A stretch of DNA of 64,000 nt from Xanthobacteraceae bacterium (GCA_019746135.1 JAIESI010000160.1:1-64000); one strand, 5' to 3'. Positions 34,968 to 43,603 are shown, counted from the stretch's first letter. Notes: generated by a model not told the origin, from the letters alone. Numbers and translations are program-made.

Positions 34968-35378
34968 TCAAACGATTGCAGTTGCCTCGATCTCGATCAT
35001 CCAGTCCGGATGCGCCAACCGCCGCACCTCGACGGCGGTGCTCGCCGGCAGCGCCTTGCCGAAATAGCGGTTGCGGACCGCGGAGTGCTTGAAGAATTCA
35101 TCGATGTCGGTTGTGAACGAGGTGATCTTGACGAGGTCGTCGAGCGTCGCACCGGCCGCTTCGAGGCACATCTTGATGTTCTCGCCCACGCGCTCGATCT
35201 GCGCGGCCATGTCGCCCTTGCCGACGACATTGCCGTTCTTGTCGCGCGGCACCTGGCCCGAAACGAAGATCTGCCGCTTGCCGCCGGTGATTGACAGCAC
35301 GTGCCAGTAGAGTTGCTGGCCACCCAGGACCCGTGTCATCAGCCCTTCCGGCTGCTTGCCCTCGCGCACAACTGTCAC
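34968..35378 (-). CDS. RidA family protein
   Basis: 136 residues from a GTG at 35378 that has an aggag site 8 bases upstream; an internal ATG 14 codons later is a weaker choice. One Rid domain: KRQIFVSGQVPRDKNGN, QIERVGENIKMCLEAAGATLDDLVKITSFTTD and ALPASTAVEVRRLAHPDWMIEIEATAI. In canonical RidA the PxRS motif supplies the catalytic Arg; here it reads PAST, so ordinary 2-aminoacrylate deaminase activity is doubtful. Third gene of the minus-strand operon, between EamA and a Bug gene. Confidence 0.88.
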   Translation of the reverse strand: MTVVREGKQPEGLMTRVLGGQQLYWHVLSITGGKRQIFVSGQVPRDKNGNVVGKGDMAAQIERVGENIKMCLEAAGATLDDLVKITSFTTDIDEFFKHSAVRNRYFGKALPASTAVEVRRLAHPDWMIEIEATAIV

Positions 35379-35431
35379 TCTCGTCACTCCTCTTGCTGAT
35401 TTCCATGCACGGCGCGTGCCGCGCCGCCCCG

Positions 35432-36400
35432 TCATGCGTGCAGCGAACGCATGCCGGTCTCCCGCCACCAGATGAACATCCCGCTGCCGGCGATGATCAG
35501 CGATCCGAGCAGGACGGCCGCGCCGGGGACGTGTCCCCAGATGATAAATCCGATCGCGATCGCCCACAGGACCGTCACGTACTTGAAAGGCGCCAGGAAC
35601 GCCGCCTCGGCCGCCCGCAGCGCCGCCACCTGCATCAGGTAGGCCGCGCACGTCGCCGTGCCGAAGCAGAAGAGCAGCGCGGCGTCCCATGCCGATGGCA
35701 TGGTCCATCGCCACGCTTGCGGATCGATGGCGCCGAGCGGCGCGGTCAGCGCGCCCGCGATCACGGTCGCCGTCATGGTGACGAACACCACCGACGCATT
35801 GGTTTCGGTGCCCACCAGGTGTCGTGTGGAGATGTCGCGCAGCGACTGGGCGGCCGCCGCCCCGAGCGGAATCAGCAGCGTCCAGCTCCAGTGTCCGCCG
35901 AACGGAGAGACGATCAGCAGGACCCCGGCGAATCCGGCCAGAACGGCGAGCCAGCGCCGCCAGCCGGCGGATTCGCCGAGCAGCCACGGCGCGATCGCGG
36001 TGGTGATGATGGGGGCGGCAAACGTGATCGCCGTCACCGTGGCAAGCGGCAGCAGGCTGAGGCTCCAGATCATCAGGAACGTCGCCGCCACGAACGACAG
36101 CGCCCGCGCCAGTTGGCCCACGAGACGCCGTGGCAGCAGGTCCGGCAGCCGGCCGCGCGGCAGAAACCACAGCACCAGCAGGGCGAGGACGATCAGGCCG
36201 CGCACGAAAATGATCTCGCCGATCGGATAGGTGGCTGTCAGCCATTTTGCGATGGCATCGCCGGCCGTCAGCAATCCGGCGCTGGAGGCAAGCAGTGCGA
36301 TGCCCAGGCGGCGGTGCCGCGCAATCCTCGCCAGTTCGGCGACAGCCGCTGCGCCCGCGGCCGCCTGGTCCATCGTTGAGCGAGCGGTCTCGACGGCCAT
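35432..36400 (-). CDS. EamA/DMT-family transporter
   Basis: 322 residues with ten predicted membrane helices in two EamA repeats: LGIALLASSAGLLTAGDAIAKWL, GEIIFVRGLIVLALLVLWF, VLAGFAGVLLIVSPFGG, and AEAAFLAPFKYVTVLWAIAIGFIIWGHVPG near the end. The motif around residue 290 is typical of RarD/RhaT-like exporters. It begins 6 bases after the GntR gene stops, so both are surely co-transcribed. It probably exports a product or toxic intermediate of the operon's pathway. Confidence 0.9.
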   Translation of the reverse strand: MAVETARSTMDQAAAGAAAVAELARIARHRRLGIALLASSAGLLTAGDAIAKWLTATYPIGEIIFVRGLIVLALLVLWFLPRGRLPDLLPRRLVGQLARALSFVAATFLMIWSLSLLPLATVTAITFAAPIITTAIAPWLLGESAGWRRWLAVLAGFAGVLLIVSPFGGHWSWTLLIPLGAAAAQSLRDISTRHLVGTETNASVVFVTMTATVIAGALTAPLGAIDPQAWRWTMPSAWDAALLFCFGTATCAAYLMQVAALRAAEAAFLAPFKYVTVLWAIAIGFIIWGHVPGAAVLLGSLIIAGSGMFIWWRETGMRSLHA

Positions 36401-36406
36401 GGTCGG

Positions 36407-37108
36407 CTACGCAACCTTGTCGGACTGGCGGGAAGGCGATTCCGCGACGATGCCCCCGCCCTCGATGATCTGCTCCCACGGCGCGTTGCGGATGTGGCGG
36501 CGGACCAGGGTCTCGGCGCTCTCCGCGTCGCCCGCGGTGATGGCGGCGATGATGTCGACATGCTCCTGATGGAGCGGGCGCAGGTCTCTCGACCTGGAGA
36601 AGCTGCGCCGCAGCCGGTTCATGTGCAGCCGGATGTTGATGACGCTGACGTTGGCCACGAGCTCTTCGCTTCCGGAGGCCTGTACCAGCAGGCGGTGGAA
36701 GCGATGATCCGCCGCGGCGTATTTGCCCTTGCCGCCGATCTGGTTGACGTTGGTCTTGGTGAAGCCGGCGAAGCAGGCGTTCATCTGCGAAACGAAGCGG
36801 CGATCCGCCTGCAGGGCGGCGCGCCGCGCGGCGAGCCCCTCGAGGACCTCGCGCATCTCGATCAGCTCGAGAAATTCTTTCAGCGTCGGGATCGCGAGAT
36901 AGATGCCGCGCCGCGACTCGATCTTGACGATCTTCTCCTGCTTGAGCTGATGCAGCGCCAGCCGCAGCGGCGTCTTGCTGATGCCGAGCTGCCGCGCGAT
37001 CTCCTCCTCGACGATCCGCGCGCCCGGATGGATATTGCCGGCCGCGATCTCGCGCTCCAGAAACCGGTGCACCTGATCGGTGATGCTGTCGGTGATGATG
37101 CTCGCCAC
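36407..37108 (-). CDS. GntR-family transcriptional regulator (FCD/FadR subgroup)
   Basis: 233 residues. Winged helix at 5-75 (VEEEIARQLGISKTPLRLALHQLKQEKIV), then a helical FCD effector domain. Likely metal ligands of FCD: Asp/His in AADHRFHRLLVQAS, His in PLHQEHVDIIAAI, and His in VRRHIRN. Such regulators bind carboxylates and usually repress the adjacent genes. It is the first gene of the nine-gene run, and a perfect 16-bp palindrome lies 21 bases before its start, so it may control itself and the operon. Confidence 0.93.
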   Translation of the reverse strand: MASIITDSITDQVHRFLEREIAAGNIHPGARIVEEEIARQLGISKTPLRLALHQLKQEKIVKIESRRGIYLAIPTLKEFLELIEMREVLEGLAARRAALQADRRFVSQMNACFAGFTKTNVNQIGGKGKYAAADHRFHRLLVQASGSEELVANVSVINIRLHMNRLRRSFSRSRDLRPLHQEHVDIIAAITAGDAESAETLVRRHIRNAPWEQIIEGGGIVAESPSRQSDKVA

Positions 37109-37128
37109 GCCCGCCCCGGGGGTCTGAA

Positions 37129-37144
37129 ATCTGAAATTTCAGAT
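37129..37144. promoter_or_regulatory. Candidate GntR operator (16-bp perfect palindrome)
   Basis: ATCTGAAATTTCAGAT is its own reverse complement and overlaps a direct repeat of tctgaaat. It lies 21 bases upstream of the GntR start, the usual place for an autoregulatory operator. AT-rich compared with its surroundings. Confidence 0.6.
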
Positions 37145-37175
37145 ACTGCAACATGGCGCCGCGTTCTCCGTCAAG

Positions 37176-37423
37176 CGACGCGTCGGGCAGGGCGGCAACA
37201 TGTTGATCGAAGACGCGATGTGCCTCGCCGACCAGCCCGATCGAAGCAACGGAGACTGCGTGACGGCGTTCCGGGCGTATCAGGAGAAGCGCCATCTCCG
37301 GACCGGGCGGGCCCAGATCATGGCGCGCGTCTATGGCGAGGTGTGCCATGCGAGCGGGCCGCCCGTGAGCTGCGCACCATGATGCTTACCGGCCGCATGC
37401 GAGCGGGAAGGCGCGCCTCTTGA
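37176..37423 (+). pseudogene. C-terminal remnant of an FAD-dependent aromatic monooxygenase
   Basis: The plus frame reads GQGGNMLIEDAMCLAD, then AFRAYQEKRHLRTGRAQIMARVYGEVCHASG, the end of salicylate- or 3-hydroxybenzoate-hydroxylase-like enzymes (FAD-binding GQGG..IEDA). After HASG the frame shifts: the expected AARELRTMMLTGR continues in another frame to a stop at 37423. The N-terminal 300 or so residues are missing because the GntR gene occupies that place. A decayed gene; broken by both truncation and frameshift. Confidence 0.7.
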
Positions 37424-37528
37424 ATGCCTTTATGCCGGGCGTTGCGGCCGATCGGCGCAATGGATTTGCCTCGCTGCCTTGCATGTATATGTTTGATATT
37501 ATTTATATTTTCCGTCGATGCTGGCAAG

Positions 37529-37543
37529 CGTCTCCGGGAGACG
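37529..37543. promoter_or_regulatory. Inverted repeat before the AbiE-like pair
   Basis: CGTCTCC-g-GGAGACG, perfect 7-base arms, 14 bases before the ATG at 37557 and just after an AT-rich promoter-like stretch. Possible autoregulatory site of the gene pair. Confidence 0.4.
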
Positions 37544-37556
37544 TTATATCTGCGGC

Positions 37557-38087
37557 ATGGCGAAGAGGCACCGGCAGCATCGGTATCTGACGAGCGGAGC
37601 AGGGGCCGGCCTCGTGACGGTGGAGACGCTCGTGCCTCCGCAAGGCAGGCAGGCGATCCTGCGCCTTGCGGCGCGCCTGCGAAAGGCGGCGCGCGCGCGT
37701 CCGAAATCGGCAGCCGCGCAACGGCCGATCGACGTCGATGCGGTCGTCGCGAAGGTCCGGGCGCTGTGCGCGCAGCAATCGGCGCGGCCGGCTCTGTCCC
37801 AATCCGACCGCGACCGGTTGATCATCACCAGCGTGAATGTGCCCTTCGCCAGGCAGATCGATGCGGAGCAACTCGCAGCCGGCATCCGCAGCGGCCGTAT
37901 TCCGAGCGGATACCGCGGGCATTTCGAAAGATTTCTCGGCGAGGTTCCGCTCAACCGGCTGCTGTCGTTCTTCGACCGGCACGCGATCGACGCGGAAACC
38001 GTACGCGGCTTCCTGCGCAGGAACGCTGCGGAGCTGGCGCTGCATCGCCCCGATCTCGACGAGCACCTCCATGCCCTATCCCGTTGA
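37557..38087 (+). CDS. Unknown protein paired with a nucleotidyltransferase (possible antitoxin)
   Basis: 176 residues from the ATG at 37557; an ATG at 37518 would add 13 residues. Very basic N-terminus (MAKRHRQHRYLTSG), an Arg/Ala-rich middle (RLAARLRKAARARPKSAAAQ) and a helical C-terminus (FERFLGEVPLNRLLSFFDRHAID). It overlaps the AbiEii-like gene by 17 bases, the arrangement of a two-gene toxin-antitoxin unit. No winged-helix AbiEi signature is obvious, so the antitoxin role rests on position alone. Function unknown. Confidence 0.55.
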   Translation: MAKRHRQHRYLTSGAGAGLVTVETLVPPQGRQAILRLAARLRKAARARPKSAAAQRPIDVDAVVAKVRALCAQQSARPALSQSDRDRLIITSVNVPFARQIDAEQLAAGIRSGRIPSGYRGHFERFLGEVPLNRLLSFFDRHAIDAETVRGFLRRNAAELALHRPDLDEHLHALSR

Positions 38088-39024
38088 GGACGGTCCCCAC
38101 AACGATGCATGGAAAGGGCTTCTCGCTCCCTGCTTCCGTGTCATCGACGAGGTGGTGCGCGAGCGGCAGGTCGCGTTTCCGATCCACGTCGGCGGCGGTT
38201 CGATGCTGCTCCGCAGGTACAGGCATCGCAAGAGCCGTGACCTCGACCTGTTCGTGACCGACGCGCAACTGGTCCGCTGGTGTTCGCCGCGCTTCAACGC
38301 CGCCGCGGCCGACCTCTTCCCCGACTACGGTGAAGAGGCTGCGGCCGTGAAGCTGATGATCGGCATGCAGGAGATCGACATCATCGCCGCCGCGCCGATC
38401 CTCACGGAACACGCGGTCGAAGAGGTCGAACTGGGCGGGAGAAAGGTGATCGTCGAGCGTCCGCGGGAGATCGTCGCGAAGAAGGTCATGTACCGCGGGA
38501 GGACCTTCCAGACGCGCGACGTCTTCGACCTCGCATGCGTGGCGACTGCGGAGCCGGAAGAGGTCGCCGCCGTGCTGTCCGGGCTGACGCCGGCGCACCT
38601 GGACGATCTCGAAGCCCGCCTCCGGGAGATGGAGCCCGTCATCGGGAAGGAATTGAGCGACAAGGTCGAAGCGTATCCGGAGTTCGCTCCGGTCGTCGAC
38701 GGCTGCTATGCGATCGCCCGTGGCGTGGCTCAGGCCTGGCGCGAGGCGCTCGTTCCCAAGGTCGAGGTGCCGCCCTATCCCCGGGATACACACCGCGCGC
38801 TCTTCTCGAAGGACGGACGTACGGTCGTCATCAAGGAATGGGACCCCGTGCAATCGCGTTTCGACCAGATCGGGAATGTGCTCGGGCCGGCGAAGGTCGG
38901 TCCCGAGGGATCGACGTTCATGATCGGCGGCGTGACGATGCCGCACGAAGCTTGGGAAAAACGGCCGGAGGTGATCGCCGCAAAGCACGCCGTCGAAACC
39001 AGGCCCACGCCGAAGCGGCGCTGA
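38071..39024 (+). CDS. AbiEii/AbiGii-type nucleotidyltransferase
   Basis: 317 residues from the ATG at 38071. Polymerase-beta-type nucleotidyltransferase signature: VGGGSMLLRRYRHRKSRDLDLFVTD (GS motif, then D-x-D) with a third acidic position in MQEIDIIAAAP, and the family's later VIVERPREIVAKKVMYRGRTFQTRDVFDLA. AbiEii toxins transfer nucleotides to tRNA and give phage abortive infection. The last 90 residues (ALVPKVEVPPYPRD... to TPKRR) are an extra region I do not recognise. It overlaps an upstream unknown gene. A defence or toxin role is inferred from family. Confidence 0.7.
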   Translation: MPYPVEDGPHNDAWKGLLAPCFRVIDEVVRERQVAFPIHVGGGSMLLRRYRHRKSRDLDLFVTDAQLVRWCSPRFNAAAADLFPDYGEEAAAVKLMIGMQEIDIIAAAPILTEHAVEEVELGGRKVIVERPREIVAKKVMYRGRTFQTRDVFDLACVATAEPEEVAAVLSGLTPAHLDDLEARLREMEPVIGKELSDKVEAYPEFAPVVDGCYAIARGVAQAWREALVPKVEVPPYPRDTHRALFSKDGRTVVIKEWDPVQSRFDQIGNVLGPAKVGPEGSTFMIGGVTMPHEAWEKRPEVIAAKHAVETRPTPKRR

Positions 39025-39135
39025 TTTTCGGTCCTGATGTTGGCGACCTTGGCGAATTTGTCGCTTTCCGAACGCACAAAGTCGCTCGCCGGCGGAAGGC
39101 GTGGAATGAAGCCTGCTCTTCGACGTCAGTGTACG

Positions 39136-39699
39136 TCAGCTGACTTCAACTTCGGCGTAGACTTCCGACAGAGACAATTCGATGCCAAGCGCCGCGATCG
39201 TGACGACGGCCTCGCGGCCCTGGAGGATTCCGGGGCCGGCTGAGAATTCACCGCGCTCCGACCGCACCCACGTCCATGCTTTCACCTCGTCCTGTGAAAA
39301 CACCAGATAAGCCGCGAGCCCAGCCAGCCGCAGATACTCGGCGGCTTTGTCGCCGAGATCGATCCCGGCTGTCGATGGCGAGAGCACCTCGACGAGAAGA
39401 ACAGGCGCGGTTGCCGTGCGGTCTCCGCCGGGGCCACCGGCTCGATCGACCACGATGTCCGGATATCGAAGCGTCTCCGCTTCGGCATCGAGGCCGAATT
39501 CGGCGATCACCGACCACTGTTTCCGATCAAGCCGATGGCTCAGTGCAAGAAACAGGTTGCCCGCAATGAGGCCGTGGTTGCGCGATCCCCCCACCATCAT
39601 GACGACGCGCCCTTTCACAAGCTCGAAGCGGCCGTCTTGGCGTTCCACCCAGTCGAGGAACGCAGCCTTGTCCAAGCGTGCCGGCAGCTGAACGTTCAT
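39136..39699 (-). CDS. Uma2-family endonuclease (DUF820)
   Basis: 187 residues, intact. PD-(D/E)XK-like core: FELVKGRVVMMVGGSRNHGLIAGNL, LRYPDIVVDRAG (Asp), VLLVEVLSPSTAGIDLGDKAAEYLR (Glu..Lys) and YLVFSQDEVKAWTWVR. Uma2 proteins are numerous in cyanobacteria and some alphaproteobacteria, and their role is unknown. It is convergent with the AbiE-like gene and about 13.5 kb from the broken paralogue at 25.3 kb. Confidence 0.88.
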   Translation of the reverse strand: MNVQLPARLDKAAFLDWVERQDGRFELVKGRVVMMVGGSRNHGLIAGNLFLALSHRLDRKQWSVIAEFGLDAEAETLRYPDIVVDRAGGPGGDRTATAPVLLVEVLSPSTAGIDLGDKAAEYLRLAGLAAYLVFSQDEVKAWTWVRSERGEFSAGPGILQGREAVVTIAALGIELSLSEVYAEVEVS

Positions 39700-39795
39700 G
39701 GCTACCTCTCGCCTATAGTATAGAAGGCCGTGGCGATGAAAAAAGGGCGTGCCGGACCGCGCCCGCGGGCCTGCTCTTCGAATCTTTCGGGCGCA

Positions 39796-42567
39796 TCAAC
39801 CCGTATTGCGGAGCCCGGCGGCGATTCCGTTGATGGAATTGAGGATCCCGCGGCGGGTCGTTTCATCCTGTGCGCCGTCTCGCCAGCGGCGGATCAGCTC
39901 GACCTGCAGATGGTTCAGGGGTGCAATATAGGGGAAGCGGTGACGGATCGAGCGCGCGAGCGCCGGGTTGTCGGCAAGCCGTTCCTGCGTGCCGGTGATC
40001 TCGTTGAGCGCCTTGACGGTCCGCGTCCACTCGGACTCCAGCACGCCGAACAGCCGTCGCGCCATTTCGCGGTCGGGGACGAGCTCGGCGTAGCGGCGGG
40101 CCAGGGCCAGGTCTGTCTTCGCCAGCGCCATGTCCATGTTCGACAACAGCGCGCGAAAGAACGGCCAGTCGCGATACATCTGCTGCAGCAATGTCATGCC
40201 CGGCTCCGGCGCCTCGGCCAGCAGCGCTTCGACGCCCGATCCAAATCCGAACCAGCCCGGCAGGCTGATGCGGGCCTGGCCCCAGGAAAAGCTCCAGGGA
40301 ATCGCCCGGAGATCCTCGATGCGCCGGCTCGCCCGGCGTGAGGCCGGACGCGAGCCGATATTGAGCTCGGCAATTTCGGCAATCGGCGTGGCGCTGAAGA
40401 AATAGTCGACGAACTCCGGCGTCTCATAGACCAGCGCCCGATAGGTCGCCGTGCTCACGTCCGAGATGCGTCCGGCCGTGGCGATGAATTCGTCCGGGAC
40501 CGCGTAGTTGCTCTCGAGCAGCGTCGCTTCGAGCACCGCCGCGACCAGCGCTTCGAGGTTGCGTCGTCCGATGTCCGGATTGGCGTATTTGGAGGCGATG
40601 ACCTCGCCCTGCTCGGTGAGCCGCAACTGTCCCTTCACCGTTCCCGGCGGCTGGGCCAGGATCGCCTGGTAGCTCGGACCGCCGCCGCGACCCACGGTTC
40701 CGCCGCGCCCATGGAACAGCCGCAGCACGATGCCGTCGGACTTCGCGAACAACTCGGCGAGCGCCGTGGAGGCGCGATAGAGCTCCCAGTTGCTGGTGAA
40801 GAAGCCGCCGTCCTTGTTGCTGTCCGAATAGCCGAGCATGATCTCCTGGTGCCCGCCCGAGGCGCGCACCAGATCGCTGACGCCGGGCAGGGCATGGAAA
40901 TCACGCATGATCGGCGTTGCGCTGCGCAGGTCGCGGATCGTCTCGAACAGCGGGACGACAAGCAGCGCTGCCGACGTCCCTTCGTCGCCGAACACACCGC
41001 GCATCAGCGCGCATTCCTTCTGCAGGAGCAGCACCTCGAGCAGGTCGCTGACCGCTTCGGTGTGGCTGATGACATACTGGCGGATGCTGTCCGGGCCGAG
41101 CAGGGCGCGCAAATCACGCGCCGCGTTGAACACTGCAAGCTCGCCGTCGGTGCGATCCGAATAGGCAATGCCGGGAATGCGCAGCGGACGCGGGTCGCGC
41201 AGCAGGCGGAGCAGCAGGATCTGCTTCCCGGCCTCGTCGAGCTTGGCATAGTCGGGCGTGACTCGCGCCACGCTCAGGAGCTCGGCAACCGTCTCCTCGT
41301 GGCGGTCGGAGTTCTGCCGAAGATCGACCGTGGCGAGATGGAAGCCGAACACCTGCACCGAGCGGCGCAGCGGTGCAAGCCGCCCCGACACCAGCGCCGC
41401 GCCGTGGTGCGCGCGCAATGACGCTTCGATCACGGCCAGATCGGCTTGAAACTCGTCGGCGCTCTCGTAAGGCTCGGCGGGCGTCACCGCCTGCCGCAAC
41501 GCGGTGGCACCGGTCAGCTTCTCGAGCGTTGCCGCGAGGCGCCCGTAGATGCCGACGATGGCGCGGCGATAAGGCACATCCTGTCGATGCGGATTGGTGT
41601 CGCCCGACCGATCGGCCAGTGCGGCGAGCGCGTCGGTGCAGCCGACCAGCAGCTGCGACATCGAGAGCTCTGCTCCTAGCTCATGCACCTCCGCCAGATA
41701 GTGCCGCAGCGCGATCTCGCTTTGCTGCCGGAATGCCTCCTTCAGTGTCCCGGCGTCGACGTTGGGATTGCCGTCGCGATCGCCGCCGATCCAGGAGCCC
41801 ATGCGAAAGAACGGCGCGATAGGGTAGCCCTCGCAGAGCTCTTCGAGTTCGGCGTAGAGGCGGGGTATCTCGCGAAGCAGGGTCGTGTGGTAGTAGCTCA
41901 GCGCGTTCTCGATCTCGTCGCGGACCGTCAGGCTGACAAATCTCAAGAGGCGGGTCTGCCACATCTGCACCACGCGCGCCTTCAGCAGCGCCTCGTTGTC
42001 CTGCCGCTCGCGATCGCTCCGCAAATGCTCCCGTTCGCTGAGCAGCCGCGCAACCGAGTTCTCGGCATCGAGCAGGGTCTTTCGCCTGGCTTCGGTCGGA
42101 TGGGCCGTGAGCACAGGCGAGACGACGCTTTGCGCGAGCGCGCGCGAGACGGCGGCCGGCGAGTGTCCCGCCTGCTTCAGCAGGTTGCCGGTGGATGCAA
42201 GGCTGCCCGCCTGATCGCGCGATGAGGCATCCTGTTCATGCGCCTCGCGGCGGCGGATGTAGTGCCGGTCTTCGGCGATGTTCGCCAGGTGCGAGAAATA
42301 GCTGAACGCGCGGACCACCAGAACGGCTTCTTCGCTCGTCAGCGCGCGCAGCAGGGCATCGAGCGCGCGGCCGGCTTCGACATCGGCGTCCCGCTCGAAT
42401 GCGACGCTGAGGCGGCGGACTTTCTCGATCCGCTCGAAGACCGCGTCACCCTCCTGTTCGCGGATGGTCGTTCCGAGAATCTGTCCGAGCAGCCGGATGT
42501 CCTCGATCAGGGGAGCGTCCTTCGAGGCTTCGCGTTTCGGCAACGTGGTGTTGGGCGGGCCGGTCAT
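39796..42567 (-). CDS. ppc: Phosphoenolpyruvate carboxylase
   Basis: 923 residues from the ATG at 42567 ([15 protein letters not shown]); an earlier GTG at 42585 is possible. Makes oxaloacetate from phosphoenolpyruvate and bicarbonate to refill the citrate cycle. Complete set of signatures: [13 protein letters not shown] (catalytic His), [45 protein letters not shown] and the C-terminal [11 protein letters not shown]. Full family length. It is a core gene standing between accessory genes on both sides. Confidence 0.96.
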   Translation of the reverse strand: MTGPPNTTLPKREASKDAPLIEDIRLLGQILGTTIREQEGDAVFERIEKVRRLSVAFERDADVEAGRALDALLRALTSEEAVLVVRAFSYFSHLANIAEDRHYIRRREAHEQDASSRDQAGSLASTGNLLKQAGHSPAAVSRALAQSVVSPVLTAHPTEARRKTLLDAENSVARLLSEREHLRSDRERQDNEALLKARVVQMWQTRLLRFVSLTVRDEIENALSYYHTTLLREIPRLYAELEELCEGYPIAPFFRMGSWIGGDRDGNPNVDAGTLKEAFRQQSEIALRHYLAEVHELGAELSMSQLLVGCTDALAALADRSGDTNPHRQDVPYRRAIVGIYGRLAATLEKLTGATALRQAVTPAEPYESADEFQADLAVIEASLRAHHGAALVSGRLAPLRRSVQVFGFHLATVDLRQNSDRHEETVAELLSVARVTPDYAKLDEAGKQILLLRLLRDPRPLRIPGIAYSDRTDGELAVFNAARDLRALLGPDSIRQYVISHTEAVSDLLEVLLLQKECALMRGVFGDEGTSAALLVVPLFETIRDLRSATPIMRDFHALPGVSDLVRASGGHQEIMLGYSDSNKDGGFFTSNWELYRASTALAELFAKSDGIVLRLFHGRGGTVGRGGGPSYQAILAQPPGTVKGQLRLTEQGEVIASKYANPDIGRRNLEALVAAVLEATLLESNYAVPDEFIATAGRISDVSTATYRALVYETPEFVDYFFSATPIAEIAELNIGSRPASRRASRRIEDLRAIPWSFSWGQARISLPGWFGFGSGVEALLAEAPEPGMTLLQQMYRDWPFFRALLSNMDMALAKTDLALARRYAELVPDREMARRLFGVLESEWTRTVKALNEITGTQERLADNPALARSIRHRFPYIAPLNHLQVELIRRWRDGAQDETTRRGILNSINGIAAGLRNTG

Positions 42568-42950
42568 TGCGGACGCCGATAGCACGGCTTGCCCGATTTT
42601 CCGAGGGGCGGGGTATGTTTCGCGCGTTGTAGCACCCGGTCAGTCCGGGACGGCGCGAAGCGCCGGGTTCGGAATCCAGAGCCATTGCGCATGCTCTATA
42701 TTATTGACAGCAGAGATGGCTGGCACTGGCGCCGGTTCCGAAACGCCCGCATGGAGGGACTCAGGCGAAGCATTGCTTCGCACCATGGACAAGTTCAAAT
42801 TTGCTGACGTGTGGGATCAAATTTCGGCAGCCAGGGATCAGCTTTTCCCCAGCACGGCGAAGAAGACCATGGCCGACACGCTCCGAAAATTCCTGAAAAA
42901 GAAACTTGGGCAGGGCCCAGGAAAGGAAGCTGCGAAATCTGCATGCGAAC

Positions 42951-42990
42951 CAGCGAGACGCGCTTTGGGCGTCTCGCTGCGCTTCTTTGG
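42951..42990 (+). terminator. Terminator-like hairpin
   Basis: Perfect 11-bp stem CAGCGAGACGC - gctttgg - GCGTCTCGCTG followed by cgcttcttt. Plus-strand orientation. No convincing gene ends just before it, so it may close a small RNA or a decayed gene. Confidence 0.5.
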
Positions 42991-43027
42991 AATCGGATTG
43001 GGAAGTTCGACACCACACTATTCGGAT

Positions 43028-43064
43028 TTGACGGTTCGGCTAATCTGGCTATAATCTGGCCAGA
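43028..43064 (+). promoter_or_regulatory. Promoter and operator of the RelE/Phd pair
   Basis: TTGACG at 43028-43033, a 16-base spacer and TATAAT at 43050-43055. The ATG of the toxin gene is at 43065, only 9 bases past the -10 box, so the transcript should be leaderless or nearly so. The perfect palindrome TCTGGCCAGA (43055-43064) overlaps the start site, and aatctggc is repeated 11 bases apart across the -10 box, as expected for toxin-antitoxin self-control. Confidence 0.6.
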
Positions 43065-43358
43065 ATGCCTTTTGCCATCGTCCTCGCTCCAGAAGCCGCC
43101 GACGACCTCAGAAGGTTGCGGGCGAATGTCCGGGCGACGGTGCGGACTGCCCTCGAAACGCATCTGAGGCATGAGCCGGAGAAAACGAGCCGCAGCCGGG
43201 TCAAGCGGTTGCGGGGGCTGCTCCGGCCGCAGTACCGGCTACGCGTTGGTGAGGTTCGGGTGTTCTATGACGTTTCCGGCGCGACCGTCGAAATCTTGGC
43301 GATCGTGGCCAAATCGGAGGCCGAGTCATGGCTCGCACAGTTCGCAGATCCGGAGTGA
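43065..43358 (+). CDS. RelE/ParE-type toxin
   Basis: 97 residues. Pattern of the RelE superfamily: MPFAIVLAPEAADDLRRL, then VKRLRGLLRPQYRLRVGEVRVFYDVSGATVEILAIVAKSEAESWL, with Arg residues in the positions used for mRNA cleavage (RLRVGEVRVFYDV). It would cut mRNA on the ribosome when free. The gene overlaps the antitoxin gene by 31 bases and comes first, the reverse of the usual order. Confidence 0.88.
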   Translation: MPFAIVLAPEAADDLRRLRANVRATVRTALETHLRHEPEKTSRSRVKRLRGLLRPQYRLRVGEVRVFYDVSGATVEILAIVAKSEAESWLAQFADPE

Positions 43359-43603
43359 AAGAAGTTCCACTGTCCGAAATCAAGGACGATCTGTCTCGGT
43401 TTCTTCGAGAGGCGGAGACGCAGGAGATCGTCATTACCCGCCACGGCAAGCCGGCCGGCGTGCTGATCGGTTTCGAGTCCGAGGAGGACTGGTTCGAATA
43501 CCGTCTCGAGCACGATCCCCGCTTCTTGCGCCGCATCGAGCAGGCACGGAACAGCCTGCGCGCGGGGCGGGGCATCAGTCTCGAAGACGTTGTACCGGAA
43601 TAG
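43328..43603 (+). CDS. Phd/YefM-family antitoxin
   Basis: 91 residues. Phd/YefM core VPLSEIKDDLSRFLREAETQEIVITRHGKPAGVLIGFESEEDW forms a dimeric DNA-binding fold. The C-terminal part (YRLEHDPRFLRRIEQARNSLRAGRGISLEDV) would wrap around the toxin. It starts within the toxin gene (31-base overlap), giving coupled translation. Probably represses the shared promoter at 43028. Confidence 0.9.
   Translation: MARTVRRSGVKEVPLSEIKDDLSRFLREAETQEIVITRHGKPAGVLIGFESEEDWFEYRLEHDPRFLRRIEQARNSLRAGRGISLEDVVPE

Larger units (their letters stand above)
37109..37517. other. Gap between GntR and AbiE-like genes
   Basis: About 410 bases with no intact gene. It holds the 16-bp palindrome, a remnant of a flavin monooxygenase gene on the plus strand, and at its right end an AT-rich stretch (tgtatatgtttgatattatttatatttt) that probably contains the promoter of the following gene pair. 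Confidence 0.6.
42568..43064. other. Gap between ppc and the RelE/Phd pair
   Basis: About 500 bases. Plus-strand frames give short ORFs (such as MDKFKFADVWDQISAARDQLF...) that match nothing I recognise and lack a convincing ribosome site. It holds a terminator-like hairpin at 42951-42990 and, at its end, the promoter of the toxin gene. A small RNA ending at the hairpin is possible but unproven. Confidence 0.5.

Noticed and set aside
36494-37423. Plus-strand ORF of 309 residues over the GntR gene
   Set aside because: Mostly antisense to GntR; only its last part, the monooxygenase remnant, has meaning and is listed separately.
42464-43054. Plus-strand ORF of 196 residues between ppc and the toxin gene
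   Set aside because: Overlaps the ppc start, has no family match I can recognise and lacks a ribosome site; a hairpin lies within it.
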